Positions 60,240 to 64,000 of a DNA stretch of 64,000 nucleotides are shown piece after piece. Within the stretch, counting starts at the first letter, position 1; each line of letters starts with the position of its first letter. Made by a program: the position numbers and the translations under genes. Below the pieces are notes generated by a model. It ran no database searches. It had not been told where the DNA came from and saw only the letters and a list, made by a program, of their open reading frames with translations. Origin of the DNA: Fragum whitleyi (taxonomy: Eukaryota; Mollusca; Bivalvia; Cardiida; Cardiidae). Location: assembly GCA_948146395.1 (NCBI GenBank), contig OX411554.1:43699369-43763368 (forward strand), written 5' to 3'.

Positions 60240-60345
60240 TTGACTTTAACGGTAACGGGAAGGTATGTGACAGCAAGGTTCGTGATGTTATAATTAGAAA
60301 AAATAGACCTGAAAATGAAAGTACGAAAATTGTCGATCCTTATCA
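60240..60345 (-). pseudogene. Decayed second copy of receptor exon 1 (TM2 region)
   Basis: On the minus strand the frame reads FSNYNITNLAVTYLPVTVKV, aligning to FNYYIVNLAVTDLAVAVTAM of the intact exon. The key TM2 Asp has become Tyr, and homology fades on both sides. It is more decayed than the copy at 60617 and lies 3' of it in the gene direction, which suggests a multi-step duplication of this exon region. Confidence 0.6.
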
Positions 60346-60616
60346 AGCTGTGTATGTTGAGTAGGGTAGACATTTTTCTATTTATGTATTATTTTTTCAA
60401 TGTTCTATCATTCTATGACTAGAAAAGTATTAATTTACTTTCCAAAACCTTCATTTTTCTCAAATGCATCATCTGGTGTTGGACCTCTTCTTAGTACAAT
60501 CCTTTCTTCAAATATGTGTTTACTGAATTCCAAGCAAGTCCTCATTTATCGGCTCGTAATCAAAAAGAGACATTAACAAACGAAAAGAAAGAAAATATTT
60601 TTTAATTGAAACTCAC

Positions 60617-60753
60617 CGTAGTCACAAAAGCTCCAAACCCCACACATAAACCCTCCAAACGGCCAGTAACCGAGAATATTACTTATAGTGTAAAAGCTCA
60701 TTGCTGTGACGGCAACAGCGCGGTCTGTGACGGCGATGTTAACGGTGTAATAA
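60617..60753 (-). pseudogene. Tandem copy of receptor exon 1, truncated by a MITE
   Basis: 45 codons are open: VNIAVTDRAVAVTAMSFYTI then SNILGYWPFGGFMCGVWSFC and DYG, ending at a preserved donor G|GTGAGT in the same phase as exon 1. The D2.50, C3.25 and D3.32-Y3.33 residues are kept. Compared with exon 1 I count about 11 synonymous and 5 amino-acid changes (I-T, L-I, L-R, I-S, F-C). The TM1 half is missing: MITE copy C starts at 60751. The downstream intron sequence is also duplicated (60415-60610 resembles 61470-61643). It lacks an acceptor, so it cannot be an ordinary internal exon. Confidence 0.85.
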
Positions 60754-61336
60754 ACTTAAACCAACTTCTAATCGGTCACTCAAATAATGCACGAAAAGTA
60801 ATACTTAACAACGTTAAAGATGCAAGTGTTTGACGATTTTCGATAGCCGATGCACTTGGTAGATAGCAAAACCCAAATGCATAAAAAACTTCTCCAGGGA
60901 AAGCAATTTAACTTGCATGAGAACATGGGTACCCTCAATTTCAAAATTAACATTGGTGGGTGAGGTAAATTTAACAAATTCACATCATTTACGTAAATGA
61001 ACGTCATAAATAATGTTTTCTTTACTTATTTGTATTCATCTACCTTTAAGGTATCGAAGGCATAGTGATTTTTCAACAACATAACGGTATTTCTTCGACT
61101 GGAATTTTGAAAATTCCCTGCATTTTGCGAGTTTTGTGACCTTTTCGCAGTAGGGTTGGTGTCTTCTTTTGTCTGCTACAATCGTTCTGTCGGTCCTTTT
61201 AACACGATTCGTTTACTAAAATCACTGAAATTGATTTGTCTTTGCATGAACGTAATGTTCTATTAAATTCTTTTATTGTAAATATGTTGAAAAGAGGAAA
61301 ACATGAAGTGACCGATTAGAAGTTGGTTTCAGTTTA
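60751..61336. mobile_element. 586-bp MITE, copy C
   Basis: Same length and ends as copy A (34381): aacttaaaccaacttctaat at the left and attagaagttggtttcagtt at the right, with TA on both sides. It inserted at, or defines, the broken edge of the duplicated receptor exon. Confidence 0.88.
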
Positions 61337-61374
61337 ATTGAACCATTAACCGTCAGGCGAAAATTTGAGTGCGA

Positions 61375-61435
61375 AATATGTCTAATATGGTCAGCCTACG
61401 CAGCCTGTGTAGGCTGACCAGGTAGACATTTTTCG
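61375..61435. repeat. Short hairpin (atggtcagcctac)
   Basis: tggtcagcctacgcagcct and its complement gtgtaggctgacca pair, with atgtctaatat / aggtagacatttttcgcc extending imperfectly. It lies between MITE copy C and receptor exon 1. Confidence 0.6.
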
Positions 61436-61648
61436 CCATATTTAAATTATATGAATATTGAGTGATTGATTTACTTTCCCATACCCCCATTTCTCAAAAA
61501 CGCTGTCTGATTGAGCTTTTCTGGATCCAATCAATTTCAAATATTTGTTTGACGAAATTCCCAGATAGTCCCCTGATAGGCTCACAATTAAAAAAAGGGA
61601 CACAAACCAACGGAAAGGAAGAAAATATAGTTTTCCATTTAGACTTAC

Positions 61649-61997
61649 CGTAGTCAAAAAAGATCCAGACCCCACACATAAACCCTCCAAACGGCCAGTA
61701 TCCTAGGATGTTACTTATTGTGTAGAAACTCATAGCGGTGACGGCAACAGCGAGGTCTGTGACGGCGAGGTTCACGATGTAATAATTAAAAGTTGTTCGG
61801 AGACGTTTTTCTAGGTACACGGCGAGCAACACCAATACGTTACCGACGATTGTTATTAAAACTATGATGATTAGTCCCACTCCTATAAATATGTTACTAA
61901 GAGATATTTTGATCGCTTCATTTTCAAGGTTTGAATTGTTCAATGGTATAAAATCTCCCGTTTCATTCGTGCTGGAATAGTTGATATTATCCCCCAT
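61649..61997 (-). CDS. Aminergic-type GPCR, coding exon 1 (N-terminus to TM3 start)
   Basis: Start ATG at 61997 with a good context (AAA before, G after). The open frame extends upstream to 62033 but only through a TTG, so 61997 is the first ATG. The donor is TACG|GTAAGT. 116 codons plus one base: extracellular N-terminus with glycosylation sequons N6-Y-S, N11-E-T and N20-N-S; TM1 with GN at N53; ICL1 LEKRLRTTFNYY; TM2 with NLAVTD (D81, sodium-site Asp); ECL1 with GYWPFG; C108 of the conserved disulfide; D115-Y116, the amine-binding Asp 3.32 followed by Tyr as in muscarinic and histamine receptors. With exons 2 and 3 it makes a 378-residue plasma-membrane receptor, complete for seven helices. 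Ligand unknown. Confidence 0.95.
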
Positions 61998-62462
61998 TTT
62001 GACTTCTTTTCTGAGAAACCTTCTTCTTTTCAAAGCACTTTTTTATTTTCCCTCAATCGAAATTGAAAGAGTTTAGATTTTTAAAAAATGCAAAAATCGC
62101 AATCTTATTTAAACCGCTTGTAGATCACTGTTATAGAGAGTCCGCACAAAGCTCTGATTCCTTTGAAATCCTTTCTTTGTCCAGAATAAATACGTCCATT
62201 ATAAATCATAAAATTAAAACGAGGTTGATTTGCCTCAATGAAAGCACACTTTCTTTCCTCAAAATTACAAATGGAAATAAAGCAAGAATATTCTTCATAG
62301 CCAAGAAGGTAGACTCAATACTTTCTTAAAGCTGATTAGTTTTTTTAAGGGAAATTTGTCGATTCCATACGTTAGCCAATCGTATTTCGACATGAGAGTT
62401 TCTAGGCAACGCATTATATTGAATACATCGCCCAATGCAAAGGACAGGCCACAAGATATTTA
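61998..62462. other. 5' flank of the receptor gene
   Basis: This contains the putative 5' UTR or promoter on the minus strand. I see no convincing TATA box or initiator. It may also contain a non-coding 5' exon junction that cannot be told by eye. The plus-strand frame at 62063-62329 is not accepted. Confidence 0.4.
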
Positions 62463-62888
62463 TAGTTAGACAAATCGTGAAATTCATAATATGAATGATT
62501 TTAAAATGATTTTGGAATTAAATTGAGTGAGTGAGTGGGGCGAGCTTTGGGTGAGAATAAAGGGAGGTAATCCAATATCGCTTATTTTGTTCAAGATGAA
62601 CAAAATTGCGATATTCATTACTTCCCTTTAATAAATTTTACGTACTTTCATGTTTATGTGTTTTCGTGGACTAATCAGACACTTTAAAATCCACATCAAC
62701 CAATGGTATCGTAGAATTTTCTGATCCTTTTGAATTAAATATTGATCGTTTTGAACGAGTTCGAAATAATTTCTATTTCAATTTCGGAGCGTTTTTTATC
62801 GATTTCAGTAAGTGTTTTGAATGAATAGAGCGTTTAGTGAATGATATAGAATGGTTTAGATTGGAATGAGTGTCAGTTTCACGATGGT
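62463..62888. mobile_element. CAGTTAATAAC MITE, copy 11
   Basis: Left tagttagacaaatcgtgaaa, central gggaggtaatccaatatcgc and complement, right gtcagtttcacgatggtt. It lies about 470 bp upstream of the receptor start codon. Confidence 0.8.
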
Positions 62889-63580
62889 TTCAACCTTACT
62901 AATGCAAAACAGACAAGTGTTGATGACTTCAAGTAATACCACCGTTCGTACAGGACTCAAACGCGCTTCCAAAACTTTCAAGAAATGGCACCTACTCACG
63001 TGCAAAGTGAGGCATCATTTTGACACGTCCTCAAACTTTTTTTTTTCATCCTGAGCGCGAAGCTTCATTGAATAAAGGATGATAGAGCGTACAGGAGAGC
63101 CTCTTTTGACAGACTATTTAATATGCTCTTTACTGGTCAATTATCAAACCCGTTCTGAAGGCTGGCCGTCAGACTAACCGCCTGTTCTTAAGATGATTTG
63201 CCACGATACATTTTTAACGTCAAACGACTTTCATCCCCTTTTGTCACTTTCTGCCAAGTATCAAAGCTTTTGACTGACAATATCAGAAATAAGAAATAAA
63301 GTGTATTTAGCAATTGTGTAACTAGTCGTTAATTGAATTAATGGATGTAACAATAGCATGATTTCTTTTATGATTTTATTATTTTCTAGCCCTACCGTTG
63401 GAAAGATAGATTTTTCCTTTACCATTTAACAAGACTCGTTCTCGATTATGCCGCACCACACTTGGTTTTCATTTTTTTCTCTCAAAATTTTACAAGTCTT
63501 TAATATGAGATGGAAACTGTGTGTAAGTTTCAAAATTCCCATACTCGTAACGGCTAACCGTCACAAATTTTCTATTGAGA
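62889..63580. other. Non-coding DNA, nothing recognised
   Basis: No exon with splice support. A short frame overlapping the MITE edge (62866-63054) is not accepted. Confidence 0.4.
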
Positions 63581-63639
63581 ATCAGGGAAGGTGACGGACT
63601 TCCCGAACATTCTTTAGAAGTTATGGCCTACGTCGCTGT

Positions 63640-63900
63640 AAAATTTTAAATAAACCCGTTGAATACTTTTAATATTACATGGCGGTTATTACACTAGTGT
63701 AATAACTATGCAAAAGAGCTAAGAACGCACGGAAACATTTTATTTTCGTTGTGAAAATGACGTCATTTCGGAAACGGCGTTTTATGTTTCGAGGAATATT
63801 TGAATCGATAAATATCGTAATTTTCTCGTTTTGGGTCAAATTTCTGCTCATTTAATACCGATGCATTAAGATTTAATAATTAGTATTTAATATCTTCTAA
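63640..63900. repeat. Inverse relative of the repeat at 5288-5700
   Basis: aataaacccgttgaatactt and ttacactagtgtaataacta match the complement of 5610-5670; aaatgacgtcattt extends the similarity. It continues toward the window end, and borders are unknown. Confidence 0.55.
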
Positions 63901-64000
63901 CTTATCAGGGAGAGTGACGGATTTTTAATGGGAACATTCCATGGGACATTTTATAAGTTGACGCTTCAATATCTACAATACTATGACTGTCAAACGTCAC

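Noticed and set aside
61494..61648. Receptor reading continuing past 61649 (KSKWKTIFSS...)
   Set aside because: This is intron read-through after the GTAAGT donor. Splicing to 59708 restores TM3 exactly.
61998..62033. Receptor N-terminus beginning at 62033 (extra 12 residues, MKRRRFLRKEVK)
   Set aside because: The codon at 62033 is TTG, not ATG. The first ATG with a good context is at 61997.

Overview
This window looks like nuclear DNA of a marine invertebrate, most likely a mollusc and plausibly a bivalve. It is AT-rich and gene-poor, its genes are split by spliceosomal introns, and it is crowded with non-autonomous DNA transposons. It also carries tRNA-headed SINEs whose tails end in gttaaacccc plus caaacaaa, resembling the V-SINE type known from molluscs. 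No bacterial-type operons, CRISPR arrays or rRNA genes are visible. Species assignment is inference.

Only two genes can be supported. (1) On the minus strand a complete three-coding-exon gene (61997-61649, 59708-59579, 51714-51057) encodes a 378-residue rhodopsin-class receptor of the biogenic-amine/muscarinic/histamine H3-like group. Splice sites and phases join without a residue out of place. A partial tandem copy of its first coding exon (60617-60753) and a more decayed one (about 60240-60345) lie in intron 1. (2) On the plus strand the 3' end of an unrecognised protein gene is read as up to three phase-0 exons (4066-4167, 7403-7531, 13328-13522), with a poly(A) signal at 13569.

Layout. 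1-13.6 kb: plus-strand gene exons separated by foldback elements, SINEs, a Tc1-like transposase relic and a 4-kb structure with inverted arms. 13.6-21.4 kb: a GATA/TATC microsatellite complex with a recent 1422-bp tandem duplication and a large imperfect palindrome. 21.4-34 kb: hairpin MITEs and no convincing gene. 34-51 kb: dense MITEs, an array of 161-bp tandem repeats inserted in a MITE, and unassigned DNA. 51-62 kb: the receptor gene, with introns loaded with nested transposons. 62-64 kb: one MITE and other repeats.

The dominant mobile family is a palindromic MITE of about 430 bp with CAGTTAATAACATCG ends and apparent TA target duplication; 11 copies are recognisable. One copy forms the immediate 3' flank of the receptor gene and supplies a candidate poly(A) signal, and another lies about 470 bp upstream of its start codon. 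I see no evidence of a novel multigene system; the most interesting items are the receptor with its duplicated exon and the microsatellite/palindrome complex.
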